From contig JABDPD010000276.1 in the NCBI GenBank assembly GCA_013042895.1, forward strand, positions 1 through 9,721: a stretch of 9,721 nt of DNA. The letters run 5' to 3'. Source of the stretch: Boseongicola sp. GTDB taxonomy: Bacteria > Pseudomonadota > Alphaproteobacteria > Rhodobacterales > Rhodobacteraceae. The translations under genes and the position numbers were made by a program. Below the pieces are notes generated by a model that was not told the origin of the DNA, made no database searches, and saw only the letters and a list, made by a program, of their open reading frames with translations. Numbering within the stretch: position 1 is the stretch's first letter; each line of letters begins with the position of its first letter. Of this stretch, positions 1-6,605 are shown piece by piece.

Positions 1-425
1 CCCTTGGCGTGATCATCTACTTTGGCGGCCTCATGCCGCTTCTTCTGATCTTCCTGCCGTCCACCCTTCTGGCTGCAACCGCAGGCATGTGGCTGTTCTA
101 CGTACAGCACCAATTCGAAGAAACGCACTGGGACGAAGCCGAGGACTGGCAACTCCACGACGCGGCCCTGCACGGCAGCTCGCACTACGTTATGCCAGCA
201 CCGCTCCAGTGGCTGTCTGCCAACATCGGCATTCACCACGTCCATCACCTTTATAGTCGAATTCCGTTTTACAGGCTTCCGGAAGTGTTGAGGGACCATA
301 AGGAACTTGCTGAGAGCAACCGAATGACCATTCGTGAAAGCCTCACTTCTGCTCGCTTGCACCTTTGGGATACAAGACAAAAGCGACTCCTGTCGTTTGC
401 AGAAGCGCGGGCACTTCCGCGCTAA
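1..425 (+). CDS. Fatty acid desaturase, C-terminal part (5' end outside the window)
   Basis: Membrane di-iron fatty acid desaturase, which puts a double bond into acyl chains of membrane lipids. Only about 141 C-terminal residues are present; the reading frame is open to the left edge (first full codon at base 3), so the GTG at base 9 is not the start. A hydrophobic stretch at bases 9-100 is the last membrane segment. It is followed by the His-containing QHQFEETHW block (about 102-128) and the third histidine box HHVHH (234-248), which fits HxxHH of the family. The first histidine boxes lie outside the window. The tail after the last box (about 58 residues) is soluble and charged, as in DesA-type enzymes. 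The stop codon is 3 bases from the stop of the convergent HAD gene, leaving no room for a separate terminator. Family is clear; position and lipid specificity (for example delta-12) are not readable from this fragment. Confidence 0.9.
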   Translation, partial: LGVIIYFGGLMPLLLIFLPSTLLAATAGMWLFYVQHQFEETHWDEAEDWQLHDAALHGSSHYVMPAPLQWLSANIGIHHVHHLYSRIPFYRLPEVLRDHKELAESNRMTIRESLTSARLHLWDTRQKRLLSFAEARALPR

Positions 426-428
426 AGT

Positions 429-1013
429 TCATAAAAGCTGAACCACGTCGAAACCGCCTGCCCTGGCGGCAGCTACCCCTTGCGCAGAATCCTCAAGGAC
501 GAGAACTCTTTGGTCCGAACCAAGCAAGCGCGCCGCGTGCTGAAATATATCCGGCGCGGGCTTCGGTGGAAGCCCATCGCTTACGGCCACAATGTGATCG
601 AAGAACCTGCCTAGCCCGGTCGCCTGCAAAGAAGCCTCGGCCACCTGCTTCTCCGCGTTCGTTCCGACGGCCATAGGACCGACCTGCGAAAGCGCTTGAA
701 CCAGAAGCTCAGTCTCTGGGATGACAGCGACCTGATTACTTATGCTCACAAAAACGTCGATACTGCGCGCGCAGGCAAGCTCAATATCGAGAGGTGTCCC
801 GTCCGCTGAAAACTCTCTGAACAAAGACACCCGATCCAAGCCCGTTCGATCCAGATACCAATTGCGTTCAAGAACCCACCCTTGCTCAGCAATCGCCCGA
901 TAAAACGACTGAAAATGCACCTCTGAGCTTTCCACCAGCGTCCCATCGCAGTCGAAAACAAAGGCGTCATAGTCGCGTCGAACGATCTCGTCCTTCCAGA
1001 TTCCAGACGACAT
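429..1013 (-). CDS. HAD-superfamily sugar-phosphate phosphatase (YqaB / beta-phosphoglucomutase-like)
   Basis: Cytosolic phosphatase of 194 residues. All four HAD motifs are visible: FDCDGT (nucleophile Asp21, acid/base Asp23), VGTN (Thr118), PPKPAP (Lys151) and LEDS (Glu174-Asp175, Mg binding). Residues 25-95 form the helical cap of the phosphoglycolate phosphatase / beta-PGM group. The sequence around PMAVGT, the ending in VVQLL and the short length recall E. coli YqaB (fructose-1-phosphate / 6-phosphogluconate phosphatase, 188 residues, from memory), so the short C-terminus is probably complete. I chose the ATG at 1013 because GAGG lies 8 bases upstream. The frame stays open to an ATG at 1115, with another at 1055, but neither has as good a ribosome site, and the extra residues do not resemble the family. 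It is divergent from the importer operon, so it may share the 287-base control region. The exact substrate is unknown; sugar phosphate is inferred. Confidence 0.85.
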   Translation of the reverse strand: MSSGIWKDEIVRRDYDAFVFDCDGTLVESSEVHFQSFYRAIAEQGWVLERNWYLDRTGLDRVSLFREFSADGTPLDIELACARSIDVFVSISNQVAVIPETELLVQALSQVGPMAVGTNAEKQVAEASLQATGLGRFFDHIVAVSDGLPPKPAPDIFQHAARLLGSDQRVLVLEDSAQGVAAARAGGFDVVQLL

Positions 1014-1021
1014 TTCGAGAA

Positions 1022-1025
1022 CCTC
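1022..1025 (-). promoter_or_regulatory. Ribosome binding site that supports the HAD start at 1013
   Basis: Read on the minus strand, GAGG lies 8 bases before the ATG at 1013. The longer in-frame starts at 1055 and 1115 lack a comparable site. This is why the shorter 194-residue product is preferred. Confidence 0.5.
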
Positions 1026-1268
1026 GGTTCCTGTATGCAGCAGCGCTTCGATCATTCTGATTGTTCCAGGTCGTTCCGTCGGTGATGATATGCCTCGGCC
1101 TAGCAGACCCGGCAAGCCCTTGGACCCCCAATTCCTCGCCCAGATTCATTTCACTTCACAATCCGGCAAATCTCGCTACGCTGATTTTGTTGAGTCAGGA
1201 TCACGAAAATAGTGCCGGCACGACACTTCTTGCTCAGCCCACAAGCGGTAGTGGCAGGAATTCAATTG

Positions 1269-1283
1269 CGGGCGTTCAGCCCG
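1269..1283 (+). repeat. Small inverted repeat in the leader of the importer operon
   Basis: CGGGC-GTTCA-GCCCG: a perfect 5-base stem with a 5-base loop. It ends 3 bases before the ribosome site AAGGGAGG (1287-1294). It could form a weak RNA hairpin or be an operator half-pair, but a stem this short may be chance at this GC content. Confidence 0.3.
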
Positions 1284-1286
1284 ACC

Positions 1287-1294
1287 AAGGGAGG
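1287..1294 (+). promoter_or_regulatory. Strong ribosome binding site of the binding-protein gene
   Basis: AAGGGAGG lies 6 bases before the ATG at 1301. It fixes the start of the binding protein at the signal peptide MKRLSTLALTS rather than at the in-frame upstream ATG at 1061. Confidence 0.85.
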
Positions 1295-1300
1295 ATTACT

Positions 1301-2326
1301 ATGAAAAGATTAAGCACACTTGCGCTCACTTCTATTGTCGCGCTGACCGCAGGGGTCTCCGCCGCGCAGGCCGACAAACTGACGCTTTATTGCTCGGCGC
1401 AAGAAGACTGGTGCCAGCTAATGGCGCGCAGTTTTGAAGACGCCACGGGCATTGACGTAAACATGACCCGTAAATCATCCGGCGAGACATTTGCACAGAT
1501 CAAAGCCGAGTCCTCTAACCCACGCGGCGATGTCTGGTGGGGCGGCACCGGTGATCCACATCTGCAGGCCGCAGAAGAAAACCTGACAATGGCTTACGTG
1601 TCCCCAATGCGGGACCAGCTTCACGACTGGGCGATCAGTCAGGCGACTTCCGCTGGCGACAAGACAATCGGCATTTATTCTGGTGCGCTTGGCTACGGCT
1701 ACAACACCGAACTGCTTGCCGCCAACAATCTGCCCGAGCCATCGTGCTGGAAGGATCTGTTGAAGCCCGAGTACAAAGGCCACGTTCAAATGGCGAACCC
1801 GAACTCGTCCGGTACGGCCTATACGACGCTGGCTTCCATGGTGCAGCTTTTTGGTGAAGACGAAGGCTTTGAATTCATGAAAGGCCTTCACGCCAACATC
1901 AACCAGTACACCAAATCAGGTTCTGCTCCGATCAGAGCGGCTGGCCGTGGTGAGAACACCATCGGTATCGTCTTCATGCACGACGCTGTGAAGCAGGCCG
2001 TCTCGGGCTTTCCTGTGAAAGTCGTCGCACCTTGCGAGGGCACTGGCTACGAAATCGGCTCGATGTCGATCATCGACGGCGCGCGCAACGAAGACGAAGC
2101 CAAGAAGTTCTACGACTGGGCTCTTTCCACAGACGCGCAGAATCTCGCGCTTGAAGTGAACGCCTTCCAGGTTCCGTCGAACAAGGGTGCCGACACGTCT
2201 CCGTCTGCACCGGATATGTCGACGATCACGCTGATCGACTATGACTTCAAAACGTATGGCTCCTCTGCCGAACGTAAGCGTCTGCTGCAGAAATGGGACG
2301 AAGACGTCTCAACATTGCCGCAGTAA
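1301..2326 (+). CDS. afuA: Periplasmic binding protein of an AfuA-type (sugar-phosphate) ABC importer
   Basis: Exported solute-binding protein of 341 residues (COG1840 family). Residues 1-24 are a signal peptide (MKR, hydrophobic core, AQA cleavage before Asp25). The family is often annotated as ferric-iron binding, but this sequence follows AfuA, the hexose-phosphate binder, almost throughout as I remember it: YCSAQEDWC (30-38), DVWWGGTGDP (77-86), CWKDLLKPEYKG (149-160), SSGTAY (169-174), QYTKSG (202-207), MHD (226-228), PCEGTGYE (244-251) and LIDYDF..YG near the end. His227, Asp228 and Glu251 match in identity and spacing (24 residues) the His205, Asp206 and Glu229 reported for AfuA. No Tyr-Tyr iron pair is seen where FbpA has one. 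Cys31, 38, 149 and 245 could form two disulfides. First gene of the importer operon. Class is sure; sugar-phosphate specificity is an inference from recalled sequences. Confidence 0.85.
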   Translation: MKRLSTLALTSIVALTAGVSAAQADKLTLYCSAQEDWCQLMARSFEDATGIDVNMTRKSSGETFAQIKAESSNPRGDVWWGGTGDPHLQAAEENLTMAYVSPMRDQLHDWAISQATSAGDKTIGIYSGALGYGYNTELLAANNLPEPSCWKDLLKPEYKGHVQMANPNSSGTAYTTLASMVQLFGEDEGFEFMKGLHANINQYTKSGSAPIRAAGRGENTIGIVFMHDAVKQAVSGFPVKVVAPCEGTGYEIGSMSIIDGARNEDEAKKFYDWALSTDAQNLALEVNAFQVPSNKGADTSPSAPDMSTITLIDYDFKTYGSSAERKRLLQKWDEDVSTLPQ

Positions 2327-2329
2327 GAC

Positions 2330-4549
2330 TTGCGCAACGTTTCAAGTGAAACGACCGCCCACCCGGCGCTGATCTTTTGGATCGTTGCCGGGTGGGTCGG
2401 GTTCTGTCTTTTGCCCTGGTATGGGGTTGAAGACGGTTTTTTCTCGTTTGAGTGGCTGGTCGATGGCTATCCGTTTGACGAGGATTATGCTCCGGCCGCC
2501 TTCCTCATCGGACAAGGCGAGAAGCTGTGGCTGACGCCGCTTCTTATTCCACTGATCATATCATTATTCGCGCTTGGCCGTAAGAAAAGCGATCCGCTCT
2601 ACGCGAAGATACTGATTGCCTCCGGGGCCTTGGGCTTTGGCTGGCTCATCGCACAGGGCTTCGGCATTGGCATCCGAGGGTACAACTACGAATGGCTAAC
2701 CGCGCTGTTCGGAGACCTTGGGGACCGCCAGTTCGGCATGGGCTACGGAGCGCTCTTGCTCGCCTCGGCCTATTTGTTTTTGTTCACCCAAGGCATCGCC
2801 GCGCGTGGAGCCATAAACGGAGACGTCTTCGTCGTCAGCGCCATCGGCGGTGTGATCGTCATTGTAACGGTCTTCGTTTTCTTCCCAATCGCCAAGATGC
2901 TACTGGCAGCCTTCATCACTGAAGAAGGCGGTTATTCCGCCTCGGTTTTTGCTTCCAAGTTCTTTGATGACCGTCTTTGGGGTCTCGGCTGTCTATCTGG
3001 TGGTCGTTGCGGAGCCGCCTGGAACTCGCTCTTCCTTGCGATCACCGTTGGCATTCTGACCACTGTTCTGGGGCTGGTGTTTGCACTTGTCGTCACCCGC
3101 TCGGGCTTCCGCTACAAGCGGGCTCTTCGTGCGCTGACCGTCTTGCCGATCATTACACCGCCCTTCGTCATCGGTCTGGCCCTGATCCTGCTCTTCGGGC
3201 TCTCCGGCTCTGTTACCCAATTCTTCGCCGACCTCTTCGGAGTCCAGCCCACACGCTGGCTTTATGGGATGCCCGGCGTCCTTATCGCGCAGACGCTGGC
3301 CTTCACGCCCATCGCATTCCTCGTCCTTATCGGCGTCGTCGAAGGTGTGTCACCTTCCATGGAAGAAGCCGCTCAAACGCTGCGAGCGAACCGCTGGCAG
3401 ACCTTCCGCACAGTGTCCCTGCCCCTGATGCGCCCCGGACTGGCGAACGCCTTTCTCCTCGGCTTCATCGAGAGCATGGCCGACTTCGGAAATCCGCTTG
3501 TCCTCGGCGGCAACTTTGACGTGCTGTCCACCGAAATCTTCTTCGCCATCGTCGGCGCGCAGTACGACCAGGGCCGCGCGGCAGTCCTTGCAATGGTTCT
3601 GTTGTTCTTCACCCTGTCCGCCTTTTATGCACAGCGCATGTGGCTCGGCAAAAAGAGCTACACCACCGTCTCCGGCAAAGGCGACGCGGGCGTTCACCCA
3701 CTCATGCCAAACGGCCTCGCTATCCCGGTGTTCATCGCTGCGATCACTTGGGGCCTCTTCACGGTCGTGGTCTACGGCATGATCCTTTACGGCAGCGTCG
3801 TTGAGCTTTGGGGCGTCAACAACACGCTCACCTTCAAGCACTACGTCACCGCATTCTCGGTGCGTTTCGAGGAAACTGGCATCCGTTGGACCGGAGCCGC
3901 GTGGGACAGCTTCTGGACCACGATCTACATCGCTGCCGCCGCTGCGCCCCTCACCGCCATCGTCGGCCTGATCACCGCTTACCTGCTTACACGCCAGTCC
4001 TTCGCCGGCAAAAACGCCTTCGAGTTCGGCACCATGCTCAGCTTCGCGATCCCCGGCACGGTGATTGGCGTCAGCTACATCCTCGCCTTCAACGTCCCAC
4101 CCATCGAGATCACCGGCACCGGCATCATCCTGATCGTCAGCTTCATCTTCCGAAACATGCCCGTCGGCGTGCGCGCGGGCATCGCTTCGATGAGCCAACT
4201 CGACAAGTCGCTCGACGAAAGTTCCCTGACGCTGGGCGCCAACTCGTGGCAGACGTTCCGTCGCGTGATCCTGCCGCTTTTAAAGCCCGCCATTCTGGCC
4301 GCACTCGTCTACAGCTTCGTGCGCGCCATGACAGCGATCTCGGCTGTGATCTTCCTTGTGTCCGCCGAATACGACATGGCGACGAGCTACATCATCGGAC
4401 GCGTTGAAAACAACGACTATGGCCTCGCCATCGCCTATTCCACAACGCTGATCTTCGTCATGCTGGCAGCGGTTGGCCTGCTGCAACTCTTGGTCGGTCG
4501 CACACAAATCGGACGCCGCACTCAATTCGGGGCAAAGGAACAAACATGA
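2330..4549 (+). CDS. afuB: Double-domain permease of the AfuA-type ABC importer
   Basis: Inner-membrane permease of 739 residues carrying two fused transport domains (BPD_transp_1, FbpB/ThiP style), so one chain provides both membrane halves. About five hydrophobic segments (14-32, 66-83, 92-110, 137-155, 165-190) precede the first domain. Domain 1 spans about 230-435, with the ATPase-coupling EAA loop at 345-366 (EEAAQTLRANRWQTF). Domain 2 spans about 525-722, with its loop at 629-650 (DESSLTLGANSWQTF). The start is TTG at 2330: the binding-protein stop TAA (2324-2326) is in the same frame with one codon (GAC) between, so no earlier start is possible, and no ATG or GTG follows before the conserved HPALIFW segment. 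No good ribosome site precedes it, so translation is probably coupled to the upstream gene. The 3' end overlaps the ATPase start as ATGA. Confidence 0.88.
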   Translation: MRNVSSETTAHPALIFWIVAGWVGFCLLPWYGVEDGFFSFEWLVDGYPFDEDYAPAAFLIGQGEKLWLTPLLIPLIISLFALGRKKSDPLYAKILIASGALGFGWLIAQGFGIGIRGYNYEWLTALFGDLGDRQFGMGYGALLLASAYLFLFTQGIAARGAINGDVFVVSAIGGVIVIVTVFVFFPIAKMLLAAFITEEGGYSASVFASKFFDDRLWGLGCLSGGRCGAAWNSLFLAITVGILTTVLGLVFALVVTRSGFRYKRALRALTVLPIITPPFVIGLALILLFGLSGSVTQFFADLFGVQPTRWLYGMPGVLIAQTLAFTPIAFLVLIGVVEGVSPSMEEAAQTLRANRWQTFRTVSLPLMRPGLANAFLLGFIESMADFGNPLVLGGNFDVLSTEIFFAIVGAQYDQGRAAVLAMVLLFFTLSAFYAQRMWLGKKSYTTVSGKGDAGVHPLMPNGLAIPVFIAAITWGLFTVVVYGMILYGSVVELWGVNNTLTFKHYVTAFSVRFEETGIRWTGAAWDSFWTTIYIAAAAAPLTAIVGLITAYLLTRQSFAGKNAFEFGTMLSFAIPGTVIGVSYILAFNVPPIEITGTGIILIVSFIFRNMPVGVRAGIASMSQLDKSLDESSLTLGANSWQTFRRVILPLLKPAILAALVYSFVRAMTAISAVIFLVSAEYDMATSYIIGRVENNDYGLAIAYSTTLIFVMLAAVGLLQLLVGRTQIGRRTQFGAKEQT

Positions 4550-5619
4550 GCGAGACACTTATTGCCAGTAAAGCCGCCCCGGTTCGTTTCGAGAGCGTTA
4601 CGAAAAGCTTTGGCCGCGACGTTGTCGCCGTCGACAATATTGATCTCCACGTGGAGGCTGGAAAACTCGTGACGTTGCTAGGGCCCTCTGGTTGCGGCAA
4701 GACGACGACACTGCGCATGATTGCCGGTCTGGAAATGGCCACCTCCGGACGCATCCTGATCGGCGACCGGGACGTCACGACGCTGCCCGCAACGGACCGG
4801 GATGTGTCAATGGTCTTCCAGTCTTACGCACTGTTTCCTCACATGAGCGTCCTCGAAAACGTTTCCTACGGCCTGACATTCTCGGGATTTTCCAAAACGG
4901 AAACCCGCGACCGCGCTCTGGCGGGTCTCGAACTTGTCGGACTAAAGGGCTTTGACGCCCGCCTGCCAAGCGAACTGTCTGGCGGCCAGCAACAACGCGT
5001 CGCCGTCGCGCGCGCGCTGGTACTTGAACCTCAGGTTCTGTTGTTCGACGAACCACTCTCGAACCTCGATGCGAAGCTGCGCCGTCAGGTGCGCGAGGAT
5101 ATTCGTGCAATCCAGCAGGACCTCGGCCTGACTGTGGTCTACGTCACCCACGATCAGGAAGAAGCGCTCGCGGTTTCCGACGAAATCGTGGTCATGCGCA
5201 ACGCCTCCATCGCGCAAATCGGCACTCCGCGTAGCCTTTACGATGCACCGGTTGACCGGTTCGTTGCCGATTTCATTGGTGAAGCAAACATTTTGCCCTG
5301 CACGATCGAAGGCGTCGCTGACGACATGGCGACCATTTCTATCGAAGGATACAAACACACGCTCCCCGCACGCGGACTTGCGCCGGGAGAGGCCAAGCTT
5401 GCGGTTCGCCCCTCACGTCTCGTTATCGGGGCGCAAGACGGCTTCAAGGCGAAGATCGCAAAGGCGACCTATGTCGGGGTGCGCATGGAATACACGCTGG
5501 AAGCCAGCTTTGGCTCCATGTTCGCAGTCCATGACGATGTGGATACTCCGCTGGAAGTCGGAAGCGACGTGACTGTCGGGTTCTCGCAAAAAGGGCCAGT
5601 GTTGCTGCCAGAGGCCTAA
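4546..5619 (+). CDS. afuC: ATP-binding subunit of the AfuA-type ABC importer
   Basis: Cytosolic ATPase of 357 residues that drives the importer. All motifs are intact: Walker A GPSGCGKT (46-53), Q-loop Gln92, signature LSGGQQQRVAVARAL (144-158), Walker B VLLFDE (164-169), D-loop SNLD (172-175) and switch His202. Residues about 245-355 form a TOBE regulatory domain as in PotA/FbpC/MalK relatives; the IGEANILP block (244-251) links the two parts. The length is normal for the group. ATG at 4546 overlaps the permease stop (ATGA), and AAAGGA at 4534-4539 gives a ribosome site 6 bases upstream, so it is the third gene of the operon. Its last 4 bases overlap the convergent inositol-monophosphatase gene. 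The ATPase alone does not reveal the substrate; that comes from the binding protein. Confidence 0.92.
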   Translation: MSETLIASKAAPVRFESVTKSFGRDVVAVDNIDLHVEAGKLVTLLGPSGCGKTTTLRMIAGLEMATSGRILIGDRDVTTLPATDRDVSMVFQSYALFPHMSVLENVSYGLTFSGFSKTETRDRALAGLELVGLKGFDARLPSELSGGQQQRVAVARALVLEPQVLLFDEPLSNLDAKLRRQVREDIRAIQQDLGLTVVYVTHDQEEALAVSDEIVVMRNASIAQIGTPRSLYDAPVDRFVADFIGEANILPCTIEGVADDMATISIEGYKHTLPARGLAPGEAKLAVRPSRLVIGAQDGFKAKIAKATYVGVRMEYTLEASFGSMFAVHDDVDTPLEVGSDVTVGFSQKGPVLLPEA

Positions 5620-6404
5620 TCGGTCTGGCTGAAAGCCTTCTTCGAAAGCTCCAATAGCTGATCAAACACCGTAGCCGTGCCCACAACGACGCGCCCACCA
5701 TCGCGTATCATTGCGTCCGAGTCCTGCTCCTCAACACGGCCTCCAGCTTCGGCCACGACAAGCTGTCCCGCAAGACAATCCCAAGCATTCATGTGCTCTT
5801 CCGAATACCCCAAAAGTCGTCCTGCGGCGACGTAGGCCAAAGAAAGCGCGCCAGATGCATTTCGATAAAACATCGACCCTTCTTCAATTAGCGCGGAAAC
5901 AAGCTGCACGATGCCTCGGTCATCAACCCGACTGGAATACCCGACACCTATCGTACCTTCAGAAAGCTTGCGCGCATCATTCAGTTTCAGTGGCGCCCCA
6001 TTTAGCCTTGCACCTTCGCCCTTCACAGCAACAAAGGTCTCGTCGTTTACAGGATCGTGAATGACCCCACAGGCGGTCATGCCATCGCGCACACCCGCGA
6101 CGACAACCGTCCATGCGGGAATGCCATTGATGAAGTTCGTGGTTCCATCAATCGGATCAATGACCCACGTGAACCCGGATGTACCGGACGTCGGAGCGTG
6201 CTCTTCGCCGACTATAGCATCTTCCGGAAAGGCCTTGCCCAACAATTCGCGGGTCAGCGATTCAACGTTACGATCAGCCTGCGAAACGAAGTCCTGATGA
6301 CCTTTATGATCAATCACCAAAGTGTCCTGCTCGCGAAAATACTTAAGAGCCAGTTGCCCGGCTTGTCGGCAGATATCCTCCAGGATTTCAATTCTCTCAG
6401 GCAT
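5616..6404 (-). CDS. Inositol-monophosphatase-family phosphatase
   Basis: Mg-dependent, Li-sensitive-type phosphatase of 262 residues, close to the usual family length. Metal and catalytic motifs are visible: Asp44 in SQADRNVE, GEE (66-68), WVIDPIDGTTNF (80-91, metal ligands Asp83 and Asp86) and the C-terminal WDCLAGQLVVAEAGG (208-222, Asp209). RNASGALSLAYVAAGRLLGY (181-200) is the usual substrate-side helix region. The start at 6404 is backed by AGAGGA at 6411-6416, 6 bases upstream. Members dephosphorylate inositol-1-phosphate, histidinol phosphate, fructose-1,6-bisphosphate, PAP or related esters; the sequence does not decide between SuhB, HisN and others. It converges on the importer operon with a 4-base overlap (stops at 5616-5618 and 5617-5619). 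With the HAD phosphatase on the other side, the importer sits between two phosphatases, which suggests a role in processing imported phosphate esters (inference). Confidence 0.88.
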   Translation of the reverse strand: MPERIEILEDICRQAGQLALKYFREQDTLVIDHKGHQDFVSQADRNVESLTRELLGKAFPEDAIVGEEHAPTSGTSGFTWVIDPIDGTTNFINGIPAWTVVVAGVRDGMTACGVIHDPVNDETFVAVKGEGARLNGAPLKLNDARKLSEGTIGVGYSSRVDDRGIVQLVSALIEEGSMFYRNASGALSLAYVAAGRLLGYSEEHMNAWDCLAGQLVVAEAGGRVEEQDSDAMIRDGGRVVVGTATVFDQLLELSKKAFSQTD

Positions 6405-6605
6405 TGGCTTTCCTCTCGCGCACGACGCTTGGTTATGGTCGAACTACCACCGTCAAAGACGTAAACCCACATCTCTTTTTAAATAGACCTTAAGAACTGG
6501 CAAACCCACACATCTCTCAAGTATCGACCAATCCCGTCACTCCTCGCCCTCATGTAGACAAGTCCGCACCCATCTCCCCAGTCTTTCACTAAACGGGAGA
6601 CGAAA
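6405..6605. other. Intergenic region with a near-identical direct repeat
   Basis: This 201-base region lies between the divergent inositol-monophosphatase gene and the VOC remnant, and should hold the promoter of the former. On the minus strand TTGACG (6451-6456) resembles a -35 box, but no good -10 lies at the right distance. The repeats AAACCCACATCTCT (6463-6476) and AAACCCACACATCTCT (6502-6517) start 39 bases apart, with an AT-rich patch between them. Confidence 0.4.
6463..6517 (+). repeat. Direct repeat AAACCCACA(CA)TCTCT, two copies
   Basis: Copies at 6463-6476 and 6502-6517 differ only by an extra CA in the second. A looser CACCCATCTCC follows near 6567. They could be regulator half-sites for the phosphatase promoter or the trace of a small duplication; the bases between them do not match each other. 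Confidence 0.4.

Larger units (their letters stand above)
1014..1300. promoter_or_regulatory. Divergent control region between the HAD phosphatase and the importer operon
   Basis: These 287 bases separate two divergent genes and must hold the promoter of the importer operon and probably that of the phosphatase. I see no strong sigma-70 pair. A weak candidate is TTTTGT, 17 bases, then AATAGT, around 1185-1213. A small inverted repeat lies at 1269-1283 just before the binding-protein ribosome site. No convincing gene is present: the frame of the binding protein is open upstream from about 1061, but that stretch has no signal-peptide or family character and is read as leader. Confidence 0.5.

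Noticed and set aside
1014..1149. Possible upstream extension or extra small gene on the minus strand before the HAD gene
   Set aside because: The open stretches (starts at 1055, 1115 and 1149) lack good ribosome sites and family resemblance; the ATG at 1013 fits better.
1061..1300. N-terminal extension of 80 residues on the binding protein
   Set aside because: The extension has no export signal or family character. A strong ribosome site and a textbook signal peptide lie at 1287-1372, so translation starts at 1301.
3350..4198. A 282-residue open frame on the minus strand inside the permease gene
   Set aside because: It is antisense to a clear membrane permease; the Asp/Glu/His/Arg-rich product is typical of reversed hydrophobic codons and matches no family.
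2977..4407. Long Arg/His/Pro-rich open frames on the plus strand inside the permease gene
   Set aside because: They are frame-shifted shadows of the permease. Only the permease frame shows hydrophobic segments and the two EAA loops.
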